From assembly GCA_963693285.1 (NCBI GenBank), contig OY848925.1, positions 2,501 to 66,500 of the forward strand: 64,000 bases of DNA, written 5' to 3'. This DNA comes from Xestospongia muta (lineage: Eukaryota; Porifera; Demospongiae; Haplosclerida; Petrosiidae). The position numbers were made by a program, and so were the translations under genes. Position 1 is the first letter of the stretch. Every line of letters starts with the position of its first letter. Positions 33,060 through 49,120 of this stretch are shown here, piece after piece. A model generated the notes under the pieces. The model saw only the letters and a program-made list of their open reading frames with translations. It ran no database searches and was not told the origin of the DNA.

Positions 33060-36000
33060 TGGCAAAAAAATGATATTGCTTCAAATTTTTTATGATGCTA
33101 GCTTTATAGGTCCTTGTTAAGTAGAATAATTGTTTGTGCTTACAAATGTTGTTAAAGTCAGTAAAAAAACCAAAACAAATTCATTAATTTACATGTACAT
33201 TTATTAGTAGAACAAAGGGGATTATATAAAAATTTTTAAAAGAATAATGCTACATTTTAGAGCAGTGATACTAATGTCATTTGACAAGGACCTATATAGC
33301 TATCATCATAAAAAGTTTGAAGCAATTACATTCTTTAAAGTCTGTAAAAAAGACAAAACGAATTCATTAATTTACATTTACATTTACTAGTAGAACAAAG
33401 GCCATTATATAAAGATTTTTAAAAGGATAATGCTACATTTTAGAGCAGTGATACTAATGTCACTTAACAAGGACCTGTATAGCTATCATCACAAAATAAC
33501 GTAAGCGATTTCATTCATTAAAGTCTGTAAAAAAAGACAAAACTAATTCATTAATTTACATATACATTTACTAGTAGAACAAAGGCCATTCTATAAAGAT
33601 TTTTAAAAGGATAATGCTACATTTTAGAGCAGTGATACTAATGTCACTTAACAAGGACCTATATAGCTATCATCATAAAAAATTTGAAGCAATTTCATTC
33701 TTTAAATTCGTTAAAAAAGACAAAACGAATTCATTAATTTACATGTACATTTACTAGTAGAACAAAGGCAATTATATAAACATTTTTAAAAATATAACGC
33801 TACATTTTAGAGCTGTGATACTAATGTCATTTGACAAAGAAGAATATAGCTATTATCACAAAAAATTTGGAGGAATTTCATTCTTTAAAGTCTGTAAAAA
33901 AAGACAAAACGAATTCATTAATTTACATGTACATTTACTAGTAGAACAAAGGCCATTATATAAAGATTTTTAAAAGGATAATGCTACAATTTAGAGCAGT
34001 GATACTAATGTCACTTAACAAGGACCTATAAAGCTATCATCACAAAATAATTTAAGCGATTTCATACATTAAAGTCTGTAATAAAAGACAAAACGAATTC
34101 ATTAATTTACATGTACATTCACTAGTAGAACAAAGGCCATTATATAAACATTTTTAAAAAAATAACACAACATTTTAGAGCAGCAATACTAATGTCACTT
34201 AACAAGGACCTATATAGCTATCATCACAAAAAATTTGAAGGAATTTCATTCTTTTAAGTCTGTAAAAAAAGACAAAATGAATTCATTAATTTACATGTAT
34301 ATTTACTAGTAGAACAAAGGCCATTATATAAACATTTTTAAAAGGATAATGCTACAATTTAGAGCAGTGATACTAATGTCACTTAACAAGGACCTGTATA
34401 GCTATCATCACAAAATAATTTAAGCGATTTCATTCATTAAAGTCTGTAAAAAAAGACAAAATGTAATCATTAATTTACATGTACATTTACTAGTAGAACA
34501 AAGGGGATTATATAAACATTTTTAAAAGAATAATGCTACATTTTAGAGCAGTGATACTAATGTCATTTGACAAGGACCTATATAGCTATCATCATAAAAA
34601 GTTTGAAGCAATTACATTCTTTAAAGTCTGTAAAAAAGACAAAATGAATTCATTAATTTACATGTACATTTACTAGTAGAACAAAGGGGATTATATAAAC
34701 ATTTTTAAAAGGACAATGCTACAATTTAGAGCAGTGATACTAATGTCACTTAACAAGGACCTGTATAGCTATCATCACAAAATAATTTAAGCGATTTCAT
34801 TCATTAAAGTCTGTAAAAAAAGACAAAATGAATTCATTAATTTACATGTACATTTACTAGTAGAACAAAGGCCATTATATAAAGATTTTTAAAAGGACAA
34901 TGCTACAATTTAGAGCAGTGATACTAATGTCACTTAACAAGGACCTGTATAGCTATCATCACAAAATAATTTAAGCGATTTCATTCATTAAAGTCTGTAA
35001 AAAAAGACAAAATGAATCATTAATTTACACGTACATTTACTAGTAGAACAAAGGGGATTATATAAACATTTTTAAAAGAATAATGCTACATTTTAGAGCA
35101 GTGATACTAATGTCATTTGACAAGGACCTATATAGCTATCATCATAAAAAGTTTGAAGCAATTACATTCTTTAAAGTCTGTAAAAAAGACAAAATGAATT
35201 CATTAATTTACATGTACATTTACTAGTAGAACAAAGGGGATTATATAAACATTTTTAAAAGGACAATGCTACAATTTAGAGCAGTGATACTAATGTCACT
35301 TAACAAGGACCTGTATAGCTATCATCACAAAATAATTTAAGCGATTTCATTCATTAAAGTCTGTAAAAAAAGACAAAATGAATTCATTAATTTACATGTA
35401 CATTTACTAGTAGAACAAAGGCCATTATATAAAGATTTTTTAAAGGATAATGCTACCTTTTAGAGCAGTGATACTTATGTCACTTAACAAGGACCTATAT
35501 AGCTATCATCACAAAATAATTTAAGCGATTTCATTCATTAAAGTCTGTAAAAAAAGACAAAATGAATTCATTAATTTACATGTACATTTACTAGTAGAAC
35601 AAAGGCCATTATATAAACATTTTTAAAAGGATAATGCTACATTTTAGAGCAGTGATACTAATGTCACTTAACAAGGACCTATATAGCTATAATCACAAAA
35701 TAATTTAAGTGATTTCATTCATTAAAGTCTGTAAAAAAAGACAAAACGAATTCATTAATTTACATGTACATTTACTAGTAGAACAAAGGCCATTATATAA
35801 AGATTTTTAAAAGGATAATGCTACATTTTAGAGCAGTGATACTAATGTCACTTAACAAGGACCTATATAGCTATCATCATAAAAAATTTGAAGCAATTTC
35901 AATTTTTAAATTCGTTAAAAAGGACAAAACGAATTCATTAATTTACATGTACATTTACTAGTAGAACAAAGGGCATTATATAAACATTTTTAAAAAGATA

Positions 36001-36105
36001 ACACAACATTTTAGAGCAATAATACTAATGTCACTTAACAAGGACCTATATAGCTATCATCATAAAAAAATTCAAGATATTTCGTGACGTGGACCAAATT
36101 CTCAA

Positions 36106-36153
36106 TTTTTGGCTCGAGACCATGGACTATAGTCCATGGTCTCAAGCCAAAAA
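36106..36153. repeat. 48-bp palindrome, copy
   Basis: Same as 33,012-33,059, 3,094 bp further on, inside the repeated ~3.1-kb block. Confidence 0.9.
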
Positions 36154-39100
36154 TGGCAAAAAAATGATATTGCTTCAAATTTTTTATGATGCTAGCTTTA
36201 TAGGTCCTTGTTAAGTAGAATAATTGTTTGTGCTTACAAATGTTGTTAAAGTCAGTAAAAAAACCAAAACAAATTCATTAATTTACATGTACATTTATTA
36301 GTAGAACAAAGGGGATTATATAAAAATTTTTAAAAGAATAATGCTACATTTTAGAGCAGTGATACTAATGTCATTTGACAAGGACCTATATAGCTATCAT
36401 CATAAAAAGTTTGAAGCAATTACATTCTTTAAAGTCTGTAAAAAAGACAAAACGAATTCATTAATTTACATGTACATTTACTAGTAGAACAAAGGCCATT
36501 ATATAAAGATTTTTAAAAGGATAATGCTACATTTTAGAGCAGTGATACTAATGTCACTTAACAAGGACCTATATAGTACTCATCACAAAAAATTTGAAGC
36601 AATTTTATTCTTTAAATTCGTTAAAAAAGACAAAAGGAATTCATTAATTTACACGTACATTTACTAGTAGAACAAAGGCCATTATATAAACATTTTTAAA
36701 AGGACAATGCTACAATTTAGAGCAGTGATACTAATGTCACTTAACAAGGACCTGTATAGCTATCATCACAAAATAACGTAAGCGATTTCATTCATTAAAG
36801 TCTGTAAAAAAAGACAAAACTAATTCATTAATTTACATGTACATTTACTAGTAGAACAAAGGCCATTCTATAAAGATTTTTAAAAGGATAATGCTACATT
36901 TTAGAGCAGTGATACTAATGTCACTTAACAAGGACCTATATAGCTATCATCATAAAAAATTTGAAGCAATTTCATTCTTTAAATTCGTTAAAAAAGACAA
37001 AACGAATTCATTAATTTACATGTACATTTACTAGTAGAACAAAGGCCATTATATAAACATTTTTAAAAATATAACGCTACATTTTAGAGCTGTGATACTA
37101 ATGTCATTTGACAAAGAAGAATATAGCTATTATCACAAAAAATTTGGAGGAATTTCATTCTTTAAAGTCTGTAAAAAAAGACAAAACGAATTCATTAATT
37201 TACATGTACATTTACTAGTAGAACAAAGGCCATTATATAAAGATTTTTAAAAGGATAATGCTACAATTTAGAGCAGTGATACTAATGTCACTTAACAAGG
37301 ACCTATAAAGCTATCATCACAAAATAATTTAAGCGATTTCATACATTAAAGTCTGTAATAAAAGACAAAACGAATTCATTAATTTACATGTACATTCACT
37401 AGTAGAACAAAGGCCATTATATAAACATTTTTAAAAAAATAACACAACATTTTAGAGCAGCAATACTAATGTCACTTAACAAGGACCTATATAGCTATCA
37501 TCACAAAAAATTTGAAGGAATTTCATTCTTTTAAGTCTGTAAAAAAAGACAAAATGAATTCATTAATTTACATGTATATTTACTAGTAGAACAAAGGCCA
37601 TTATATAAACATTTTTAAAAGGATAATGCTACAATTTAGAGCAGTGATACTAATGTCACTTAACAAGGACCTGTATAGCTATCATCACAAAATAATTTAA
37701 GCGATTTCATTCATTAAAGTCTGTAAAAAAAGACAAAATGTAATCATTAATTTACACGGACATTTACTAGTAGAACAAAGGGGATTATATAAACATTTTT
37801 AAAAGAATAATGCTACATTTTAGAGCAGTGATACTAATGTCATTTGACAAGGACCTATATAGCTATCATCATAAAAAGTTTGAAGCAATTACATTCTTTA
37901 AAGTCTGTAAAAAAGACAAAATGAATTCATTAATTTACATGTACATTTACTAGTAGAACAAAGGGGATTATATAAACATTTTTAAAAGGACAATGCTACA
38001 ATTTAGAGCAGTGATACTAATGTCACTTAACAAGGACCTGTATAGCTATCATCACAAAATAATTTAAGCGATTTCATTTATTAAAGTCTGTAAAAAAAGA
38101 CAAAATGAATTCATTAATTTACATGTACATTTACTAGTAGAACAAAGGCCATTATATAAAGATTTTTAAAAGGACAATGCTACAATTTAGAGCAGTGATA
38201 CTAATGTCACTTAACAAGGACCTGTATAGCTATCATCACAAAATAATTTAAGCGATTTCATTCATTAAAGTCTGTAAAAAAAGACAAAATGAAATCATTA
38301 ATTTACACGTACATTTACTAGTAGAACAAAGGGGATTATATAAACATTTTTAAAAGAATAATGCTACATTTTAGAGCAGTGATACTAATGTCATTTGACA
38401 AGGACCTATATAGCTATCATCATAAAAAGTTTGAAGCAATTACATTCTTTAAAGTCTGTAAAAAAGACAAAATGAATTCATTAATTTACATGTACATTTA
38501 CTAGTAGAACAAAGGGGATTATATAAACATTTTTAAAAGGACAATGCTACAATTTAGAGCAGTGATACTAATGTCACTTAACAAGGACCTGTATAGCTAT
38601 CATCACAAAATAATTTAAGCGATTTCATTCATTAAAGTCTGTAAAAAAAGACAAAATGAATTCATTAATTTATATGTACATTTACTAGTAGAACAAAGGC
38701 CATTATATAAAGATTTTTTAAAGGATAATGCTACATTTTAGAGCAGTGATACTTATGTCACTTAACAAGGACCTATATAGCTATCATCACAAAATAATTT
38801 AAGCGATTTCATTCATTAAAGTCTGTAAAAAAAGACAAAATGAATTCATTAATTTACACGTACATTTACTAGTAGAACAAAGGCCATTATATAAAGATTT
38901 TTTAAAGGATAATGCTACATTTTAGAGCAGTGATACTAATGTCACTTAACAAGGACCTATATAGCTATCATCATAAAAAAATTGAAGCAATTTGATTCTT
39001 TAAATTCGTTAAAAAAGACAAAACGAATTCATTAATTTACATGTACATTTACTAGTAGAACAAAGGCCATTATATAAACATTTTAAAAAATATAACGCTA

Positions 39101-42100
39101 CATTTTAGAGCTGTGATACTAATGTCATTTCCCAAGGAAGAATATAACTATTATCACAAAAAATTTGGAGGAATTTCATTCTTTAAAGTCTGTAAAAAAG
39201 ACAAAACGAATTCATTAATTTACATGTACATTTACTAGTAGAACAAAGGCCATTATATAAAGATTTGTAAAAGGATAATGCTACATTTTAGAGCAGTGAT
39301 ACTAATGTCACTTAACAAGGACCTATATAGCTATCATCACAAAATAATTTAAGCGATTTCATTTATTAAAGTCTGTAAAAAAAGACAAAATGAATTCATT
39401 AATTTACATGTACATTTACTAGTAGAACAAAGGCCATTATATAAAGATTTTTAAAAGGATAATGCTACATTTTAGAGCAGTGATACTAATGTCACTTAAC
39501 AAGGATCTATATAGCTATCATCATAAAAAATTTGAAGCAAATTCATTCTTTAAATTCGTTAAAAAAGACAAAACGAATTCATTAATTTACATGTACATTT
39601 ACTAGTAGAACAAAGGCCATTATATAAACATTTTTAAAAATATAACGCTACATTTTAGAGCTGTGATACTAATGTCATTTGACAAGAGAGAATATAGCTA
39701 TTATCACAAAAAATTTGGAGGAATTACATTCTTTAAAGTCTGTAAAAAAGACAAAACGAATTCATTAATTTACATGTACATTTCCTAGTAGAACAAAGGC
39801 CATTATATAAACATTTTTAAAAGGACAATGCTACAATTTAGAGCAGTGATACTAATGTCACTTAACAAGGACCTGTATAGCTATCATCACAAAATAATTT
39901 AAGCGATTTCATTCATTAAAGTCTGTAAAAAAAGACAAAATGAATTCATTAATTTACATGTACATTTACTAGTAGAACAAAGGCCATTATATAAAGATTT
40001 TTTAAAGGATAATGCTACATTTTAGAGCAGTGATACTAATGTCACTTAACAAGGACCTATATAGCTATCATCATAAAAAAATTGAAGCAATTTGATTCTT
40101 TAAATTCGTTAAAAAAGACAAAACGAATTCATTAATTTACATGTACATTTACTAGTAGAACAAAGGCCATTATATAAACATTTTAAAAAATATAACGCTA
40201 CATTTTAGAGCTGTGATACTAATGTCATTTCCCAAGGAAGAATATAACTATTATCACAAAAAATTTGGAGGAATTTCATTCTTTAAAGTCTGTAAAAAAG
40301 ACAAAACGAATTCATTAATTTACATGTACATTTACTAGTAGAACAAAGGCCATTATATAAAGATTTGTAAAAGGATAATGCTACATTTTAGAGCAGTGAT
40401 ACTAATGTCACTTAACAAGGACCTATATAGCTATCATCACAAAATAATTTAAGCGATTTCATTCATTAAAGTCTGTAAAAAAAGACAAAATGAATTCATT
40501 AATTTACATGTACATTTACTAGTAGAACAAAGGCCATTATATAAAGATTTTTAAAAGGATAATGCTACATTTTAGAGCAGTGATACTAATGTCACTTAAC
40601 AAGGATCTATATAGCTATCATCATAAAAAATTTGAAGCAATTTCATTCTTTAAATTCGTTAAAAAAGACAAAACGAATTCATTAATTTACATGTACATTT
40701 ACTAGTAGAACAAAGGCAATTATATAAACATTTTTAAAAATATAACGCTACATTTTAGAGCTGTGATACTAATGTCATTTGCCAAGGAAGAATATAGCTA
40801 TAATCACAAAATATTTTGAGGAATTTCATTCTTTAAAGTATGTAAAAAAAGACAAAACGAATTCATTAATTTACATGTACATTTACTAGTAGAACAAAGG
40901 CCATTATATAAACATTTTTAAAAGGATAACGCTACAATTTAGAGCAGTGATACTAATGTCACTTAACAAGGACCTATATAGCTATCATCACAAAATAATT
41001 TAAGCGATTTCATACATTAAAGTCTGTAAAAAAAAGACAAAATGAATTCATTAATTTACATGTACATTTACTAGTAGAACAAAGGCAATTATATAAACAT
41101 TTTTAAAAATATAATGCTACATTTTAGAGCTGTGATACTAATGTCATTTGCCAAGGACGAATATAGCTATTATCACAAAAAATCTGGAGGAATTTCATTC
41201 GTTAAAGTCTGTAAAAAAAGACAAAACGAATTCATTAATTTACATGTACATTCACTATTAGAACAAAGCCCATTATATAAAGATTTTTAAAAGGATAATG
41301 CTACAATTTAGAGCAGTGATACTAATGTCACTTATCAAGGACCTATATAGCTATCATCACAAAATAATTTAAGCGATTTCATAGGTTAAAGTCTGTAAAA
41401 AAAAGACAAAACGAATTCATTAATTTACATGTACATTTACTAGTAGAACAAAGGCCATTATATAAACATTTTTAAAAGGATAATGCTACATTTTAGAGCA
41501 GTGATACTAATGTCACTTAACAAGGACCTATATAGCTATCATCATAAAAAATTTGAAGCAATTTCATTCTTTAAATTCGTTAAAAAAGACAAAACGAATT
41601 CATTAATTTACATGTACATTTACTAGTAGAACAAAGGCCATTATATAAACATTTTTAAAAGGATAACGCTACAATTTAGAGCAGTGATACTAATGTCACT
41701 TAACAAGAACCTATATAGCTATCATCATAAAAAGTTTGAAGCAATTACATTCTTTAAAGTCTGTAAAAAAGACAAAACGAATTCATTAATTTACATGTAC
41801 ATTTACTATTAGAACAAAGCCCATTATATAAAGATTTTTAAAAGGATAATGCTACAATTTAGAGCAGTGATACTAATGTCACATAACAAGAACCTATATA
41901 GCTATCATCAAAAAAAATTTGAAGTAATTTCATTTTTTAAAGTCTGTAAAAAAGACAAAATGAATTCACTAATTTACATGTACATTTACTAGTAGAACAA
42001 AGGGCATTATATAAACATTTTTAAAAAGATAACACAACATTTTAGAGCAGTAATACTAATGTCACTTAACAAGGACCTATATAGCTATCATCATAAAAAA

Positions 42101-42136
42101 ATTCAAGATATTTCGTGACGTGGACCAAATTCTCAA

Positions 42137-42184
42137 TTTTTGGCTCGAGACCATGGACTATAGTCCATGGTCTCAAGCCAAAAA
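42137..42184. repeat. 48-bp palindrome, copy
   Basis: Full-length copy in the module at about 42,095-42,340. The next copy follows 1,074 bp later. Confidence 0.9.
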
Positions 42185-43210
42185 TGGCAAAAAAATGATA
42201 TTGCTTCAAATTTTTTATGATGCTAGCTTTATAGGTCCTTGTTAAGTAGAATAATTGTTTGTGCTTACAAATGTTGTTAAAGTCAGTAAAAAAACCAAAA
42301 AAAATTCATTAATTTACATGTACATTTATTAGTAGAACAAAGGGGATTATATAAAAAATTTTAAAAGAATAATGCTACATTTTAGAGCAGTGATACTAAT
42401 GTCACTTAACAAGGACCTATATAGCTATCATCATAAAAAATTTGAAGCAATTTCATTCTTTAAATTCGTTAAAAAAGACAAAACGAATTCATTAATTTAC
42501 ATGTACATTTACTAGTAGAACAAAGGCCATTATATAAAGATTTTTAAAAGGATAATGCTACAATTTAAAGCAGTGATACTAATGTCACTTAACAAGGACC
42601 TATATAGCTATCATCACAAAATAATTTAAGCGATTTCATACATTAAAGTCTGTAAAAAAAGACAAAACGAATTCATTAATTTACATGTACATTTACTAGT
42701 AGAACAAAGGCCATTATATAAAGATTTTTAAAAGGATAATGCTACATTTTAGAGCAGTGATACTAATGGCACTTAACAAGGACCTATATGGCTATCATCA
42801 TAAAAAATTTGAAGCAATTTCATTCTTTTAAGTCTGTAAAAAAAGACAAAATGAATTCATTAATTTACATGTATATTTACTAGTAGAACAAAGGGTATTA
42901 TATAAAAATTTTAAAAATATAATGCTACATTTTAGAGCAATGATACTAATGTCACATAACAAGAACCTATATAGCTATCATCAAAAAAAAATTTGAAGTA
43001 ATTTCATTTTTTAAAGTCTGTAAAAAAGACAAAATGAATTCACTAATTTACATGTACATTTACTAGTAGAACAAAGGGCATTATATAAACATTTTAAAAA
43101 AGATAACACAACATTTTAGAGCAGTAATACTAATGTCACTTAACAAGGACCTATATAGCTATCATCATAAAAAAATTCAAGATATTTCGTGACGTGGACC
43201 AAATTCTCAA

Positions 43211-43258
43211 TTTTTGGCTCGAGACCATGGACTATAGTCCATGGTCTCAAGCCAAAAA
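43211..43258. repeat. 48-bp palindrome, copy
   Basis: Full-length copy, same flanks as the others (GTGACGTGGACCAAATTCTC before, GGCAAAAAAATGATATTGC after). Confidence 0.9.
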
Positions 43259-46232
43259 TGGCAAAAAAATGATATTGCTTCAAATTTTTTATGATGCTAG
43301 CTTTATAGGTCCTTGTTAAGTAGAATAATTGTTTGTGCTTACAAATGTTGTTAAAGTCAGTAAAAAAACCAAAACAAATTCATTAATTTACATGTACATT
43401 TATTAGTAGAACAAAGGGGATTATATAAAAAATTTTAAAAGAATAATGCTACATTTTAGAGCAGTGATACTAATGTCATTTGACAAGGACCTATATAGCT
43501 ATCATCATAAAAAGTTTGAAGCAATTACATTCTTTAAAGTCTGTAAAAAAGACAAAATGAATTCATTAATTTACATGTACATTTACTAGTAGAACAAAGG
43601 GGATTATATAAACATTTTTAAAAGAATAATGCTACATTTTAGAGCAGTGATACTAATGTCATTTGACAAGGACCTATATAGCTATCATCATAAAAAGTTT
43701 GAAGCAATTACATTCTTTAAAGTCTGTAAAAAAGACAAAATGAATTCATTAATTTACATGTACATTTACTAGTAGAACAAAGGGGATTATATAAACATTT
43801 TTAAAAGGACAATGCTACAATTTAGAGCAGTGATACTAATGTCACTTAACAAGGACCTGTATAGCTATCATCACAAAATAATTTAAGCGATTTCATTCAT
43901 TAAAGTCTGTAAAAAAAGACAAAATGAATTCATTAATTTACATGTACATTTACTAGTAGAACAAAGGCCATTCTATAAAGATTTTTAAAAGGATAATGCT
44001 ACATTTTAGAGCAGTGATACTAACGTCACTTAACAAGGACCTATATAGCTATCATCACAAAATAACGTAAGCGATTTCATTCATTAAAGTCTGTAAAAAA
44101 AGACAAAACTAATTCATTAATTTACATGTACATTTACTAGTAGAACAAAGGCCATTATATAAACATTTTTAAAAATATAACGCTACATTTTAGAGCTGTG
44201 ATACTAATGTCATTTGCCAAGGAAGAATACAACTATTATCACAAAAAATTTGGAGGAATTTCATTCTTTAAAGTCTGTAAAAAAGACAAAACGAATTCAT
44301 TAATTTACATGTACATTTACTAGTAGAACAAAGGCCATTATATAAAGATTTGTAAAAGGATAATGCTACATTTTAGAGCAGCAATACTAATGTCACTTAA
44401 CAAGGACCTATATAGCTATCATCACAAAATAATTTAAGTGATTTCATTCATTAAAGTCTGTAAAAAAAGACAAAACTAATTCATTAATTTACATGTACAT
44501 TTACTAGTAGAACAAAGGCCATTATATAAACATTTTTAAAAATATAACGCTACATTTTAGAGCTGTGATACTAATGTCATTTGACAAGGAAGAATATAGC
44601 TATTATGACAAAAAAGTTGGAGGAATTTCATTCTTTAAAGTCTGTAAAAAAGACAAAACGAATTCATTAATTTACATGTACATTTACTAGTAGAACAAAG
44701 GCCATTATATAAAGATTTGTAAAAGGACAATGCTACATTTTAGAGCAGCAATACTAATGTCACTTAACAAGGACCTATATAGCTATCATCACAAAATAAT
44801 TTAAGCGATTTCATACATTAAAGTCTGTAAAAAAAAGACAAAATGAATTCATTAATTTACATGTACATTTACTAGTAGAACAAAGGCCATTATATAAAGA
44901 TTTTTAAAAGGATAATGCTACATTTTAGACCAGTGATACTAATGGCACTTAACAAGGACATATATAGCTATCATCATAAAAAATTTGAAGCAATTTCATA
45001 CTTTAAATTCGTTAAAAAGGACAAAACGAATTCATTAATTTACATGTACATTTACTAGTAGAACAAAGGCAATTATATAAACATTTTTAAAAATATAACG
45101 CTACATTTTAGAGCTGTGATACTAATGTCATTTGCCAAGGAAGAATATAGCTATTATGACAAAATAATTTAAGCGATTTCATACATTAAAGTCTGTAAAA
45201 AAAAGACAAAATGAATTCATTAATTTACACGTACATTTACTAGTAGAACAAAGGCAATTATATAAACATTTTTAAAAGGATAATGCTACATTTTAGAGCA
45301 GTGATACTTATGTCACTTAACAAGGACCTATATAGCTATCATCACAAAATAATTTAAGCGATTTCATTCATTAAAGTCTGTAAAAAAAGACAAAACTAAT
45401 TCATTAATTTACATGTACATTTACTAGTAGAACAAAGGCCATTATATAAACATTTTTAAAAGAATAATGCTACATTTTAGAGCAGTGATACTAATGTCAT
45501 TTGACAAGGACCTATATAGCTATCATCATAAAAAGTTTGAAGCAATTACATTCTTTAAAGTCTGTAAAAAAGACAAAATGAATTCATTAATTTACATGTA
45601 CATTTATTAGTAGAACAAAGGGGATTATATAAACATTTTTAAAAGAATAATGCTACATTTTAGAGCAGTGATACTAATGTCATTTGACAAGGACCTATAT
45701 AGCTATCATCATAAAAAGTTTGAAGCAATTACATTCTTTAAAGTCTGTAAAAAAGACAAAATGAATTCATTAATTTACATGTACATTTACTAGTAGAACA
45801 ATGGCACTTAACAAGGACCTATATGGCTATCATCATAAAAAATTTGAAGCAATTTCATTCTTTTAAGTCTGTAAAAAAAGACAAAATGAATTCATTAATT
45901 TACATGTATATTTACTAGTAGAACAAAGGGTATTATATAAAAATTTTAAAAATATAATGCTACATTTTAGAGCAATGATACTAATGTCACATAACAAGAA
46001 CCTATATAGCTATCATCAAAAAAAAATTTGAAGTAATTTCATTTTTTAAAGTCTGTAAAAAAGACAAAATGAATTCACTAATTTACATGTACATTTACTA
46101 GTAGAACAAAGGGCATTATATAAACATTTTTAAAAAGATAACACAACATTTTAGAGCAGTAATACTAATGTCACTTAACAAGGACCTATATAGCTATCAT
46201 CATAAAAAAATTCAAGATATTTCGTGACGTGG

Positions 46233-46528
46233 CTTTTTTGTCTTTTTTTACAGACTTTAATGAATGAAATCGCTTAAATTATTTTGTGATGATAGCTATA
46301 TAGGTCCTTGTTAAGTGACATTAGTATTGCTGCTCTAAAATGTAGCATTATCCTTTTACAAATCTTTATATAATGGCCTTTGTTCTACTAGTAAATGTAC
46401 ATGTAAATTAATGAATTCGTTTTGTCTTTTTTACAGACTTTAAAGAATGAAATTCCTCCAAATTTTTTGTGATAATAGTTGTATTCTTCCTTGGCAAAGG
46501 ACATTAGTATCACAGCTCTAAAATGTAG
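46233..46528 (-). repeat. Inverted 296-bp satellite segment inside the array
   Basis: At GTGACGTGG the module breaks off and continues as the reverse complement of satellite: CTTTTTTGTCTTTTTTTACA, GGTCCTTGTTAAGTGACATT, GTACATGTAAATTAATGAAT, ending at CTCTAAAATGTAG. The module then resumes exactly at the palindrome (46,530), with CACCAAATTCTCAA missing. The segment covers about 1.6 monomers, of the AAGCGATTTCATTCATTAAA type and the GGAGGAATTTCATTC type (as their complements). Confidence 0.9.
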
Positions 46529-46529
46529 A

Positions 46530-46577
46530 TTTTTGGCTCGAGACCATGGACTATAGTCCATGGTCTCAAGCCAAAAA
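46530..46577. repeat. 48-bp palindrome adjoining the inverted segment
   Basis: Full-length copy whose left edge is the right breakpoint of the inverted segment. Confidence 0.9.
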
Positions 46578-49072
46578 TGGCAAAAAAATGATATTGCTTC
46601 AAATTTTTTATGATGCTAGCTTTATAGGTCCTTGTTAAGTAGAATAATTGTTTGTGCTTACAAATGTTGTTAAAGTCAGTAAAAAAACCAAAACAAATTC
46701 ATTAATTTACATGTACATTTATTAGTAGAACAAAGGGGATTATATAAAAAATTTTAAAAGAATAATGCTACATTTTAGAGCAGTGATACTAATGTCATTT
46801 GACAAGGACCTATATAGCTATCATCATAAAAAGTTTGAAGCAATTACATTCTTTAAAGTCTGTAAAAAAGACAAAATGAATTCATTAATTTACATGTACA
46901 TTTACTAGTAGAACAAAGGGGATTATATAAACATTTTTAAAAGAATAATGCTACATTTTAGAGCAGTGATACTAATGTCATTTGACAAGGACCTATATAG
47001 CTATCATCATAAAAAGTTTGAAGCAATTACATTCTTTAAAGTCTGTAAAAAAGACAAAATGAATTCATTAATTTACATGTACATTTACTAGTAGAACAAA
47101 GGGGATTATATAAACATTTTTAAAAGGACAATGCTACAATTTAGAGCAGTGATACTAATGTCACTTAACAAGGACCTGTATAGCTATCATCACAAAATAA
47201 ATTAAGCGATTTCATTCATTAAAGTCTGTAAAAAAAGACAAAACGAATTCATTAATTTACATGTACATTTACTAGTAGAACAAAGGCCATTCTATAAAGA
47301 TTTTTAAAAGGATAATGCTACATTTTAGAGCAGTGATACTTATGTCACTTAACAAGGACCTATATAGCTATCATCACAAAATAATTTAAGCGATTTCATT
47401 CATTAAAGTCTGTAAAAAAAGACAAAACTAATTCATTAATTTACATGTACATTTACTAGTAGAACAAAGGCCATTATATAAAGATTTGTAAAAGGATAAT
47501 GCTACATTTTAGAGCTGTGATACTAATGTCCTTTGCCAAGGAAGAATACAACTATTATCACAAAAAATTTGGAGGAATTTCATTCTTTAAAGTCTGTAAA
47601 AAAGACAAAACGAATTCATTAATTTACATGTACGTTTACTAGTAGAACAAAGGCCATTATATAAAGATTTGTAAAAGGATAATGCTACATTTTAGAGCAG
47701 CAATACTAATGTCACTTAACAAGGACCTATATAGCTATCATCACAAAATAATTTAAGCGATTTCATTCATTAAAGTCTGTAAAAAAAGACAAAATGAATT
47801 CATTAATTTACACGTACATTTACTAGTAGAACAAAGGCCATTATATAAAGATTTTTTAAAGGATAATGCTACATTTTAGAGCAGTGATACTAATGTCACT
47901 TAACAAGGACCTATATAGCTATCATCATAAAAAATTTGAAGCAATTTCATTCTTTAAATTCGTTAAAAAAGACAAAACGAATTCATTAATTTACATGTAC
48001 ATTTACTAGTAGAACAAAGGCCATTATATAAACATTTTAAAAAATATAACGCTACATTTTAGAGCTGTGATACTAATGTCATTTGACAAAGAAGAATATA
48101 GCTATTATCACAAAAAATTTGGAGGAATTTCATTCTTTAAAGTCTGTAAAAAAGACAAAACGAATTCATTAATTTACATGTACATTTACTAGTAGAACAA
48201 AGGCCATTATATAAAGATTTGTAAAAGGATAATGCTACATTTTAGAGCAGTGATACTAATGTCACTTAACAAGGACCTATATAGCTATCATCACAAAATA
48301 ATTTAAGCGATTTCATTCATTAAAGTCTGTAAAAAAAAGACAAAACGAATTCATTAATTTACATGTACATTTACTAGTAGAACAAAGGCCATTATATAAA
48401 GATTTTTAAAAGGATAATGCTACATTTTAGACCAGTGATACTAATGGCACTTAACAAGGACCTATATGGCTATCATCATTAAAAATTTGAAGCAATTTCA
48501 TTCTTTAAATTCGTTAAAAAGGACAAAACGAATTCATTAATTTAGATGTACATTTACTAGTAGAACAAAGGCAATTATATAAACATTTTTAAAAATATAA
48601 CGCTACATTTTAGAGCTGTGATACTAATGTCATTTGCCAAGGAAGAATATAGCTATTATCACAAAAAAGTTGGAGGAATTTCATTCTTTAAAGTCTGTAA
48701 AAAAAGACAAAACGAATTCATTAATTTACATGTACATTTACTAGTAGAACAAAGGCTATTATATAAACATTTTAAAAAAAATAACACAACATTTTAGAGC
48801 AGCAATACTAATGTCACTTAACAAGGACCTATATAGCTATCATCACAAAAAATTTGAAGCAATTTCATTCTTTTAAGTCTGTAAAAAAAGACAAAATGAA
48901 TTCATTAATTTACATGTATATTTACTAGTAGAAAAAAGGGCATTATATAAACATTTTTAAAAAGATAACACAACATTTTAGAGCAGTAATACTAATGTCA
49001 CTTAACAAGGACCTATATAGCTATCATCATAAAAAAATTCAAGATATTTCGTGACGTGGACCAAATTCTCAA

Positions 49073-49120
49073 TTTTTGGCTCGAGACCATGGACTATAGT
49101 CCATGGTCTCAAGCCAAAAA
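49073..49120. repeat. 48-bp palindrome, copy
   Basis: Full-length copy. The surrounding module has small changes (AAAATAATGATATAGC). Confidence 0.9.
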
